Assembly (NCBI GenBank): GCA_034766995.1
Contig: CM068325.1
Location: 392,001-456,000, forward strand
Direction of reading: 5' to 3'
Source of the DNA: Acanthacorydalis orientalis
Lineage: Eukaryota; Arthropoda; Insecta; Megaloptera; Corydalidae
DNA: 64,000 nucleotides
This document shows, piece by piece, positions 1 to 10,610 of the stretch. The notes under the pieces are model-generated. The model was given only the letters and a program-made list of their open reading frames with translations. It was not told the origin of the DNA and did not search any database. The position numbers were made by a program, and so were the translations under genes. Position 1 is the stretch's first letter. Each line of letters opens with the position of its first letter.

Positions 1-1260
1 ATGTAATAAATAAACTAGGAAATAATTCATCAATGTAATAAATAATTTAGGGAAAAAATAAAACATGAAATAAATAAACTGCGAAATAAACTGTGTAATA
101 AACAAGCTGTGAAATAGATAATCTATGAAATAATTAGGCTATGAAATAAATAAACTAGGAAATAATCAAGTTATGTAATAAATAAATAAGGAAGTAATTA
201 ATCAATGTAATAAATAAATTAGGGAAAAAATAAGCTATGAAATAAATAAGCTTCGAAATAAATAAACTAGGTAATAAACAAACCATGAAATAAATAATCT
301 ATGAAATAAACTGGGAAATAGTTAAGCTATGAAATAATGAAGCTAAATATGTAATAAATAAATTAGGGAAAAAATTAGGTATGAAATAAATAAACTGCGA
401 AATAAATAAACTAGGCAATAAACAAGCTGGGAAATAATGAAGCTATGTAATAAATAAACTAGGAAATAATTAAGCTATGAAATATATAAACTGTGAAATA
501 TTGAAGTTATGTAATAAATAAATAAGGAAATAATCAATGTAATAAATAAACTAGGAAATAAGCTATGAAATAAATAAGCTACGAAATATTGAAGTTATGT
601 AATAAATAAGGAAATAATTAATCAATGTAATAAATAAATTAGGGAAAAAATAAGCTATGAAATGAACTGCGAAATAAACGATATACTAGACAAGCTATGA
701 AATAATGAAAATATGTAATAAATAAACTAGGAAATAATTAAGCTAAAAAATAATTAGCTAAGAAGTAATGAAGCTATGAAATAAATAAATAAGGAAATAA
801 TGTAATAAACTATGAAATAAACTAGGAAATAATTGAGCTATGAAATAATTAATCAATGTAATAAATAAATTAGGGAAAAAATGAGCTTTGAAATAAATAA
901 ACTGCGAAATAAATAAGCAATGTAATAAACTATGAAATAAATAATCTATGAAATAATTTGCTATGTAATAAACAAACTAGGAAATAATTAAGCTATGAAA
1001 TAAATAAACTGCGAAAAATTGAAGTTATATAATAAATAAGGAAATAATCAAGGTAATGAATAATTAAGGGAGAAAATAAGCTACGAAATAAATAAACTGC
1101 GAAATAAATAAACTATTAAATAATTTGCTATGTACTAAATGGACTAGGAATGAATTAAGCTACGAGATAAACAAATAAATAATCATGAAATAATTAAGCT
1201 TTAAAATAATTAAGCTATGAAATAAATTGTGAAATAAATCTATGAAATAAATATGCTACC
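1..1260. repeat. AT-rich degenerate minisatellite
   Basis: The block is built from short, imperfect tandem units around GAAATAAATAAACT and AATTAAGCTATGAAATAA, about 14-22 bases each, in one orientation. No open frame survives because the motif carries stop codons. It begins at the window edge, so its true extent is unknown. It stops sharply near 1260, where CpG-rich DNA starts. Confidence 0.85.
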
Positions 1261-2922
1261 TAAACTAAATTAACACGAGCGATCTGAGGTCGCGTCGCAC
1301 GCCACGGTGTCCGTGCGCTCACCTGTACGAAATCCCGTGTCCGAAGAGGTGCGTCCTCCGTAACGATCTCAACTCGTGCGGTTGGGTGCTCGGACGACGT
1401 GAGCGTGGCCGGCTTCTATTCCCAACTGGACGCGCCGACGTGCACGGATCGGCTCGAACGACGGACAGAGCGATCGGACGGTCCGGTTGCGACGCGCCGG
1501 ACTGGCGGCCTCGACGCGCGCGGACGCTCCTCGTCGCGCGGCACTCACTTCACGGACACAGGTCGCGGGACGCGGACGACGTTCCCGCACCGATGAACGG
1601 CAATCGCTTGAGAATCAGACGGTGGTCGACGCGCTCGTTATATACCCGATCGGGCCGATGCAACGCGAAGCTGTCGACGCCAGACGCCGAATAACGCCCG
1701 TTGTCGGATAGCAAGAATTTATGTAAGCTCGAGACGAATGACGGATCGACGACGTTGTCATTGTACGACGATCCTCTATCCGATGCGCGGTTCCCTTTTC
1801 AGAATTGCGCGCCGATCGACCGCGGCCGTGGATAGAACTCGACGGTTTCGCGGCGTTCGTTCAAAGCGATCATAGGCGAGCGTCGGCGAAACGTGAAATG
1901 TTACGGATCGTCAGAGAGGGCGCTGAATTGTCCGGCGCGACGGATCTTCTTCGAAGTTTTCTAGACGTCGTTATGTTCGTGATCGTCTTCGAAAACGAAA
2001 GTCAAAAAATGTACATTGCTGTTCGCCGTCCGAATGGGCGTTCGATCGCCTATCTCCGGGACTCTTTCCACGATTTTCGATGATTGCGCGCGGACGGAAC
2101 AGAGGTCCTGGAGGCGCGGCGACCTCGTACGACGGGATCCGGGCGTCTACGTCGGACGAGGAGGTCGTCGCTGCGACGTCGAGTGTCGAGGTTGTGGCGG
2201 CGGAGAGAATCACTTCGTCCTCTTCGTTCGTGTATTATAATCTAAACCGCACGATTGTTCCTCACTTTAGTGTAATTCACATCCGGCCCACTCGCATCTT
2301 ACACAGACATTTGGCGACAGTAAAAGCGAAACGTTAACACTTGCCCGTGGCGGTCCGTCACGCAGTTGTGACCGATACAAAACGAGATATAGAACACGAT
2401 TGACAACAAGTAGCGTACGAACGGATTCGGCGACAATCGAAACTATAGAAAACGACGAACAAAGCGAACGTGAACTTCGATAGCGTATGGACGAACAACC
2501 GACGCCGACGACCGACGCTTTCGAACTGAAATCGTCGCGGCCGACCGGCCGCTATTTATTCCCATGCACGGAACGGTCTCGTAACATTCGAAAAGTGAAT
2601 CTGAAACAGACTTACGCAATCGCTTCGAATCGCCGAAGCGACATGAACGCCGGCGTTCGGTAACGGGCCTCGTATGCGCTTCGCGCCGAAAACGTTTAGG
2701 TAACAAACGAACGTCGTACGTTTCCGAGCGAGAGACAGTATACGCCCTGCAGGCGTGCGCGATCTTCCGTCTCACTGTCGTCGCGATGCCGTGTGTCCGC
2801 GTAACAGCTCGACGTTGCACTAGTGGTTCTGAAACACATTTACGGTCGAACGTTCTAGAACAAATGCTAGTAAAACCAATAGAAACTAACTTGACTACTT
2901 GATTATTTTGATTTTATGCAAA

Positions 2923-2925
<3 letters not shown>
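1261..2925. other. CpG-rich stretch without a recognisable gene
   Basis: Base composition changes abruptly from the AT-rich minisatellite to DNA dense in CG dinucleotides. Several short frames exist on both strands (for example 1805-2083 on the plus strand, preceded by a possible TTTTCAG acceptor at about 1796-1802), but none shows a known domain or conserved-looking composition. Hymenopteran exons and promoters are often CpG-rich, so an exon, UTR or non-coding transcript is possible. I cannot tell which. Confidence 0.5.

Positions 2926-2961
<36 letters not shown>
2926..2961. repeat. (TA)n microsatellite
   Basis: A pure TA dinucleotide run. Confidence 0.95.
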
Positions 2962-2966
<5 letters not shown>

Positions 2967-2984
2967 TTTCCATCTCAATTAAAA

Positions 2985-3390
2985 GTTATCACGGACATAC
3001 AGGACGATTTCTTCGCTCGATTTTTATGAAATATTGACACCACATGCTCAGATGTATTTAGTACAGAACCCAGTACTCGGATCCTCCAACATAACTGACG
3101 AGAATTAATAAAAAAATATATCAATGAACACTGAAACAACAACACATGGAATGATATCTGAACCAAACGTCATCTTTTATTTCGATTGATACAAAAGGGC
3201 CCATTTCATGCTAGATTTGAACAGCAATTTACCACAAAACACTCTGATATAATCAGTATGTATCTTAGTACTCAGATATTTTAACATCGTTGATAATAAT
3301 TAATAAAAGAAATTATTACTGAACACAGATCACAACTCATGAAATGACATCTGAATCAAACGTGAACATCTGAATCTGAACTGAACAAAA
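2985..3390. repeat. Two-copy ~195-bp tandem repeat
   Basis: The segment around AGTACTCGGAT near 3072 recurs as AGTACTCAGAT near 3267. Similar order follows in both copies: ACAT, an AATTAATAAAA run, TGAACAC, CATGGAATGATATCTGAA or its variant, then AAACGT. Divergence is substantial. No coding potential is seen, and nothing else is recognised from 3390 to about 3730. Confidence 0.5.
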
Positions 3391-3730
3391 AAGGTAATTA
3401 TTTACATATATTAATTAATAATATGCAAATGGGTATGTGTAATTGATGAAACAAATACGTTTTGAAGTATTTACAATTTCATGGTATGAAGTAATGAAAT
3501 TAAAATTTTTTGTCAGCCAAACGTAATTAGAGAAAAAAACTTTGACTGAATGTTAGCAAAACTGCCTTTAAGCCAATATGCGAACTCTTAGAAAAATTGC
3601 AACAAATATTTAAATGAAGTTAGACGTAAACATATATACATGTATACATACATATATATATATATATACAATTGGGCACATGTGTGTATGTATGAATATG
3701 CAAGCATACATGAATTAAAAACCATTTAAA

Positions 3731-4560
3731 TAAAAAATAACCTAATCCTAATCCTAAATCCTGCGGACTACCTATGGGGGACGGACGGGAGGCCGGCCTC
3801 CCGCCGCCGCCCAGCGCACGCTTCGTCCAAAGACAACGTGGCGACGGTACCGCGCAGGTCCTGATTTGCACCCGAGGCTCGGACTGAAGCTAAGTTTAGC
3901 CGCGGTCGGGTATGGGACGTGTCCTCTTATGCACAGCTAGATACGAATCGATAGCGTGCCGGATTCGCGGGGGTGACCCGATCGGTCAACGGAAGGATCG
4001 GGTTGCAAAATGTAAATGACTAAAAAAAACCACGAAGGAAGCCGAAACCGTCGAACATACAAATCTCTAGTGAACCGGAACACACGCGTTGCGATCGAAA
4101 CGCACCCCGGCGTGGGACACCACCGGGAATGAGATCCGATCGCACCGCGTCGGTATTCCAGAGCTCCTTTTGTTGCCTTTCGATCTCGGCTCTGCGAGCA
4201 GACTGTCAAGGGCTTAAAACAGCCCGTATCGGATATGATCGAGAGTGACCTGAGCTAGTGGACATTTCTAAGAAACGTCGGACTGCGGGCCGGCCGACAC
4301 ACGATCGTTCGGCGACCGGCCCGCCCCTGCATTCGTCGCCGATATCTTTTCATCCGGCCGATGGTCGGACAGGAACAGTGACCGCTCGACGACAAGAGCG
4401 CTGGCGCGGGGATCGTTCAACAGCGCGACGACTGAGGCGAGTGCCCGCATCGACAGCACGGGTGCCGGGGCAGGTCACGCCCTGCCGTTCCACCGTCGGG
4501 AGTCGCAACGTCTCTTATACGCTAGACGCTTAGGCGAGACTACTCCAGACGACGAGTCCC
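3731..4560 (-). other. GC-rich block ending in a TTAGGA-like tract (possible retroposon 3' end)
   Basis: On the minus strand a GC-rich sequence ends in GGATTTAGGATTAGGATTAGG-like repeats (3741-3762 on the plus strand reads CCTAATCCTAATCCTAAATCC), then passes abruptly into AT-rich DNA. A short tandem tail at one end is typical of some non-LTR retrotransposon or SINE 3' ends. I find no reverse transcriptase or tRNA-like head, so the class is unknown. An interstitial telomere-like tract is the alternative, although the insect telomere unit is TTAGG rather than TTAGGA. Confidence 0.3.
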
Positions 4561-5496
4561 TCCCTTTTCGATGCGCGACTGAAACCCCTAGCACGAGAGA
4601 AAAACGCGGGTTCAAAGCTAACATACGAAAAATATCCGCGACAATGAACAGTTCTAATAATGCTTAATTAACCCCTCTTCGCCTGCAAAAAATACAGACA
4701 TACTAAACCTGTGATTGAGTGCGACGCGCTCTTTCTTCACTCTCTGCCTCCATCGCCGTCTCGAACAGGAACCACACAACGGATCTACTACTGTACTGAT
4801 ATATGCAGCCGGACGGTCGTACGTCCGGTCTGATAATCAGGAAGCAAGCAAGCACTCCCGGGTGCCTCCCTCCTGCAGAGCCTCGACGCGCGCGCTACCG
4901 TGCGGGCCACCTGGACAGGAGGTCCAGGACGCACTCGAAGGTTCGAACGACACTCGGTGTGTCACTACTTTTCGCGCACACACAAAAGTAAATATAGAAA
5001 AATCACTCTGTCTTAGACGGACGCGAAACGGAGTTATTTTTGAAAAAACGACAAGGACGGACGATTCCGAGTCGTTTTTTGTGAACGCGATCGGCAGCGG
5101 GTACCGAACCGGCGAACCGACGGACCGAACCGAGCCGGCGTGATAGACGGACGAACGGTACGAGAAGGAATTCAGGATGCGCTGCTGGGAAGAACCTAGG
5201 CTGGAAAGAAACATGGTTAGCCATGGCGTTCGCCATCGAATCACGAACGGCACGCGACAAAGACTGCTGATTCGATCGACTCTCTTCGTCTGACACGAAG
5301 AGAGTTACATTTGATGAAAATGCTGAACTTTTGAAAAACATTTACAATTTTCCGGTGCTATTCACAGAGGACCGTTGCCTGTCAACGTACGAACGCGGTG
5401 TCTCAAAGCGGACACAACTCACGAATTTACAACTAAACCCGACGGCCTCTCGTGAGGAATGACTGACTGCAGGCCGGACGGCGCGCGACGTACGCC

Positions 5497-5560
5497 GCCC
5501 GGCCCGGCCGAGAGCTCATCGCCTCACCTACGCCGATGTTCCGACTGAACGATGCGTGGA
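5497..5560 (+). repeat. 60-bp motif, copy 1
   Basis: GGCCCGGCCGAGAGCT, TCGCCTCACC and GCCGATGTTCCGACTGAACG occur here in the order seen again at 6190-6250, in the same orientation. The two copies are nearly identical, with flanks (ACTGACTGC-GGCCGG) also partly shared. Confidence 0.8.
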
Positions 5561-6189
5561 CATCAACGACTATAAATTACTGCCGGCGCTAGCACCACAC
5601 CCCAGTGTGCGTACAGGCACAAGTACGGTGTCGACGGCGAACCGACGATCGTCCGCACGATGCCGCAACGTCCCGCCGACCCACCGGAACAAGTGTGACG
5701 ACGAGCTCACAAATGAAAATTTAAAAAAATGTCAATCGACCGGATCGAAATTCGAACAGAGAGACGATTTCCGAACACGATTGTAATCCGACGCCCGACT
5801 CTCGACTATGAATCCGGGGACCTGGACGAACACGTGGATGTCTAGAATCATGATCGAATCGCACTTTGTCTCGCGACGTTCGCGCCTCCCCCGCTGAACA
5901 CACAAAACCATCGACGGATATCCTGCTCGATTTGCGGTGAACACATCGCTGCCTCGACACCTGCTCCTCGACGAACACACGAGCAGGATAACTACACAGG
6001 GAGGGCCTCAACAGGAACCGTAGGTGGGTGGGAGGACGCGAAATGAACTTAATGGAAACTACTCTGAACAGTGAAAGGAATTCACTTATTTTTCAAAAAA
6101 AAGGTAAATAACTACAAACTACACGAAATGAAATCCACATTAATCTTCGTGAAAAGCGAACGCAAACAACTTACATGACTGACTGCCGG

Positions 6190-6250
6190 CCGGCCCGGCC
6201 GAGAGCTTCTCGCCTCACCCACGCCGATGTTCCGACTGAACGATGAACGA
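6190..6250 (+). repeat. 60-bp motif, copy 2
   Basis: Second direct copy of the 5497-5560 motif, about 690 bases downstream. Here the GAACGATGAACGATG end is itself duplicated. Confidence 0.8.
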
Positions 6251-7815
6251 TGATCTAATCGAATGCTTGAAACAGATCAGCAAAGAATTAAAAAAAAAAC
6301 ATTATGTGAAAATCAGTTAAATTTAAAAATTGAATGAAATCTACAGAACTGATAGAGGATTCGAAAAATGGTACGGGGAGGACGTTCGTGTTTCGACCGA
6401 GCTGAAAATCACATAAAATAAAACACAACAATGCTTAAAACACACTCCTCGTACTCTGAAGAACATACCGCGTACTCGTCAGCAACGCCAGCAGCGTCCG
6501 TCGTTCCCTCGATGATCCGGAACCGAGATCTAGACGCGCGTGCCAGATCTTCGTCGCTTCAGGGCGAAGCGACGGACCGACATCCGCTGCCGAAGCGGAA
6601 AACAACAAAAAAAAAACGCGGAACCGACCGGAAACACGACGCGGATATACGACAGCCCATCGCACACACACACGCCCACGCACACGGTCTCATCCACACG
6701 CCACGTCCTTTTAGTCGCCTCGTACGACAAGCAGGAAATACTGCGGCCGAATTCTGATCCCTGGCCGCAGGGATGCGTCTCCGACGTCGCCCCGTCGACG
6801 GTTCGGACGCCGCACGTTCGGATCTTCTACAGACGGGAATCACGTCCGGTGCATCGAGCTCGGTGACCGCCGCCGATGATCTGAAACGAGAGACGGACTG
6901 TCAGAATAAGGAACGTTATAGGAGGCCGGTCGAGCGAAATCGTCCGGGCGGATCCGTTTCTAATTCGAAACGAGCGCCGGAACAACGCCGCCCGCGACCG
7001 CCCCGCGAACAGCATTCGCACGTGTGTCCGAATTCGGCTACATTATTCAAACGAAACGGCACCGCGTGCAACACCGAAACGAATAGCAACAAATCGTAAC
7101 GGTCGACGTAGCGCTCGTTCGACATCCGTGCGATACGACAACACGTTTGAAAGTGGAAACGCCGATCTGACCGTGGAGAAAAAAAACACACGGTAAGCCT
7201 GTGCATCCAGGCGCTATGCAACCAGTCTAGCACTCGCGGAAAACGCTGTTTTTTTCAGCGCGACGCGCGGGTGACACGAACGGCCGTGCAAAACGCAACG
7301 GCCGAACGATCCGTTCGGCCGCGCGGTCTCGTCGCCCGAGACCGGTCGTCGGACGTAGACCGCAGATCTTAATTTACACACGAGACACAAGACACGACCG
7401 CCGCCGTATCGGACACACTGAGCGAAAATGCAATCGAGAGAGGGAAACGTGACCCACCTGAGTTCGCCGGCAACGTCCGCACGTTTCGCCGGACGTTTTC
7501 CCAGCGTCGAAACGTGCACAAGTCTCCCACATAGCTGTCAGATTCTCCACGTCCGTTCGGTTGAGCCGCGCGACTGTCTCCGAAGACGCAGCCGATGGCG
7601 ACGTGCGGCGATTTCCATAATCGCCGGGATCTGTCAACAGATATGCGTTCGTTTCATGAAAATGCACTAGAAATCACGCTGTTCCGTCGATTGATTATCG
7701 AATGAACAATATCCGCAGACACACGCGCGAACAGATTCGAATTTCGATTGAAAATACACAACACGCCGCCGTCTCTCTCCAATCCGATTTACACACTACA
7801 CATATCACATATGAA

Positions 7816-7829
7816 TATATATATATATA

Positions 7830-7876
<47 letters not shown>
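7816..7876. repeat. (TA)n tract with a short (TG)n block
   Basis: TA dinucleotides flank a TGTGTGTGTG block. It is a simple microsatellite. Confidence 0.95.
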
Positions 7877-7879
<3 letters not shown>

Positions 7880-8260
7880 CTTGCGTGCGTGTGTCTGCAC
7901 TGAAAACACATTCGACAACAATTCAAAACCGCACGCAAGTACTCACATGCACTGGAGTAACACAAACGCACGCGTCGGTACCGACGCGTCACCACGGATT
8001 TAAACGCGGAACACTTCGAAAACGATGCGACGCGGCGTCCGTTCTCCATGCGTGTCGAATATTCGCACGTCCGTGCGTCTTCTACACACAGTTTGCACCC
8101 GCGGTGATGAGATTTTCCACGCGAAAACACAAATTTTGCAGGAGGATGACGCGGTGCGACCGCGCGCGCTAACAACAATGGCGACTTGAAATATTTGAAC
8201 GTCAATCGGTCGAGTAACCGAGATCGGCCGAGTTACGTCACAGCGTCTTTCGGAAGACGG

Positions 8261-8262
<2 letters not shown>

Positions 8263-8297
<35 letters not shown>
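8263..8297. repeat. (TA)n microsatellite
   Basis: A pure TA run directly abutting the first unit of the 81-bp tandem array. Confidence 0.95.
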
Positions 8298-8298
<1 letters not shown>

Positions 8299-8830
8299 CC
8301 AACGATAGAGTACGCGGACTTTACTGTAAAAATTCCTGAATCTAAACAGACGTTCCTGTGTCGGATGTGAACCTCTGACCTACGATAGAGTGCTCGGACT
8401 TTACTGTAAAAATTTTCGAATCTAAACTGACGTCCCTGGCATGAGATGTGAACCTCTGACCTACGATAGAGTGCTCGGACTTTACTGTAAAAATTCCCGA
8501 ATCTAAACTGACGTTCCTGTGTCGAGATGTGAACCTCTGACCTACGATGGAGTGCTCGGACTTTGTTGTAAAAATTCCCGAATCTAAACTGACGTTCCTG
8601 TGTCGAGATGTGAACCTCTGACCTACGATAGAGTATTCGGACTTTGTTGTAAAAATTCCCGAATCTAAACTGACGTTCCTGTGTCGAGATGTGAACCTCT
8701 GACCTACGATAGAGTGCTCGGACTTTACTGTAAAAATTCCCGAATCTAAACAGACGTCCCTGTGATGAGATGTGAGCGTCTGACCTACGATAGAGTATTT
8801 AACTATTTATGTAATCAACTATTATGGATC
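8298..8830 (+). repeat. 81-bp tandem repeat, six full units plus a partial one
   Basis: The anchor ACGATAGAG or its variant starts at 8302, 8382, 8463, 8544, 8625, 8706 and 8787, a regular 80-81-bp period. Each unit contains CGGACTTTACTGTAAAAATT, then GAATCTAAACTGACG and GAGATGTGAACCTCTGACC. Units differ by only a few substitutions, so the expansion is recent. No frame runs through it. Confidence 0.92.
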
Positions 8831-9052
8831 TAATCGAAAAAAAAAACGATAAATCCTGCTGAAATTGTGGAACGGTTACTGGCAAGTCCATAAATATCCA
8901 TTGGCTTGGCTGGAATGTATATACAACGTAAAGGAAATGATGTTCTGTATTAAATGAATATCAGTTTATTTGTACAAATATAACAATTAGGAGCAATTGA
9001 AAAACGCATTTATTTTTTTACTTATTTTATTTATGCATCCACTGTCTCACAT

Positions 9053-9104
<52 letters not shown>

Positions 9105-9289
9105 CTTTTTTTGATCCAAAAATGTCAACAATCCATGAATCTGTAAGACCTGCACAGCTGAAATGATAACTACATACTGATAGTTCATGAAGACATTTTG
9201 AAAAATCAGAAATTTTATAAATTTATTTACATTTATATTATGTATAGGATCTATACAGAATTTAATCCTCTCTCTAACGACACAATTCA
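8831..9289. other. AT-rich spacer with (TA)n at 9056-9101
   Basis: I see no gene. The only structure is a TA microsatellite at 9056-9101. Confidence 0.6.
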
Positions 9290-10290
9290 AAATAGATAAG
9301 TTGATTTATTTACAGGAAGAGACAGGGACAGGCAATCTGTTCGTGTGATCTTAATGATTAATTAATGGCAGACATTTTAAAAAATTCCTACGGGCCTGTC
9401 TCCCACTTTGAAACGTTGAAATTTATAAAATCTATACACAATTTAACCCTCCTTCTAAAGATATATAATTTAAAATAGCTGTGCTGAAAACCAAAGAGTT
9501 ATTTACAGGGAGAGACAGGATTGACTATCTGTTCGTGTAAACTTAATGAGTGTTTATTGGCAGACAATTTAAAAAATCACTACGGGCCTGTCTGCAATTT
9601 CGAAACGTTCAAATTTACAGGATCTATACAGAATGTAACCCTCTTTCGAACGATATATAATTTAAAATAGCTATGCTGAAAAACAAAGAGTTATTTACAG
9701 GAAGAAACAGGACTAACAATCTGTTCGTGTGATCTTGATGAGTGTTTAATGGCAGACAATTTAAAAAATCACTACGGTCCTGCCTGTGATTTTGAAAAGT
9801 TAAAATTCATAGAATCTACATAGAATTTAACCCTCTTTCTAACGATATATAATTTAAAGTAGATGTGCTGAAAAACAAAGAGTAATTTACAGGAAGAGAC
9901 AGCGACCTCCGATCTATGTCTAATCTTAACGAGCATTTAACGAAGTAGATTTTTTAAAAAAATGTTACGGGCCTGTCATTTTGAAAAACTGAAATTTATA
10001 TAATTTACACAGAATTCGGCCCACTTACCAACGATATGTAGTCTTATATAGTTGAGTTCGAGAACGGGGATTTATTTACAGGAAGAACGACCGGAACGTT
10101 CAATACTGGCGTGCGTTCGACGGCGGGCCTTTTAAATTGTTCCCACGGGCCCGTTTACCTTTCTAAATCTTGGAGATTACAAGTCAGAGACAATAATTTA
10201 ACCCTCTTTCCAGCGATACGCAAATTTTCACATTCCAGTGGAAACGTATCGAGCTATTTGTATGAGAACAGCCAGGTAGATGGGACGACG
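9290..10290. repeat. ~190-bp tandem array A, about five units, with an end block
   Basis: Units share TTATTTACAGGAAGAGACAG, then CAGACATTTTAAAAAA, then ACGGGCCTGTC at 9390, 9583, 9780 (variant), 9968 and 10146 (variant). The last ~180 bases (10090-10290), including TTCACATTCCAGTGGAAACG and ATTTGTATGAGA, match the end block of array B at 11910-12100. It lies just downstream of the last ODAD3-like exon, on the gene's 3' side. Confidence 0.9.
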
Positions 10291-10610
10291 AGGGAGGCAA
10301 AGTTTCGTCCTGGATTTCCAAGCGACTGGAAGACTTGAGTCCTCCTCCAAGCATCCTCAAGCATTCCCTGTAAAGAAACCGTTCGTCTCTCCCTCTCTCC
10401 CTCACACCCACACAGTAAACAATTCCAGCGCACACTAGACTCGATAGATCTCGTGCTGTTATTTTTTTTTATATAAAAGAAATAAAAAACAAAATTTAAC
10501 AGAAATCCAGTGTAAACAGAGAAATGTGTCCGACGGAATCGGCGCATCCGTTCGTCTCTTTTCCATCGCAGAAAAAAAACAATGATAGTGTCGACGAGGG
10601 TCCGCGTTCG

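Larger units (their letters stand above)
4561..8230. other. CpG-rich DNA, no gene recognised
   Basis: About 3.7 kb of CpG-rich sequence with AT-rich interruptions. Many short overlapping frames are open on both strands, as expected when the stop codons TAA and TAG are rare, and none carries a recognisable domain. It holds the duplicated motif at 5497-5560 and 6190-6250 and a TA tract at 7816-7876. It could contain first exons or regulatory DNA of a gene lying to the left. I cannot support any exon. Confidence 0.4.

Noticed and set aside
1..1260. A CRISPR-like or protein repeat array
   Set aside because: Units are short, imperfect and without fixed spacers; it is an AT-rich minisatellite in a eukaryotic setting.
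1386..2337. Several 65-102-codon frames in CpG-rich DNA
   Set aside because: Arg-rich and overlapping on both strands, as expected by chance in GC-rich DNA; no domains, and starts and stops are incompatible with one transcript.
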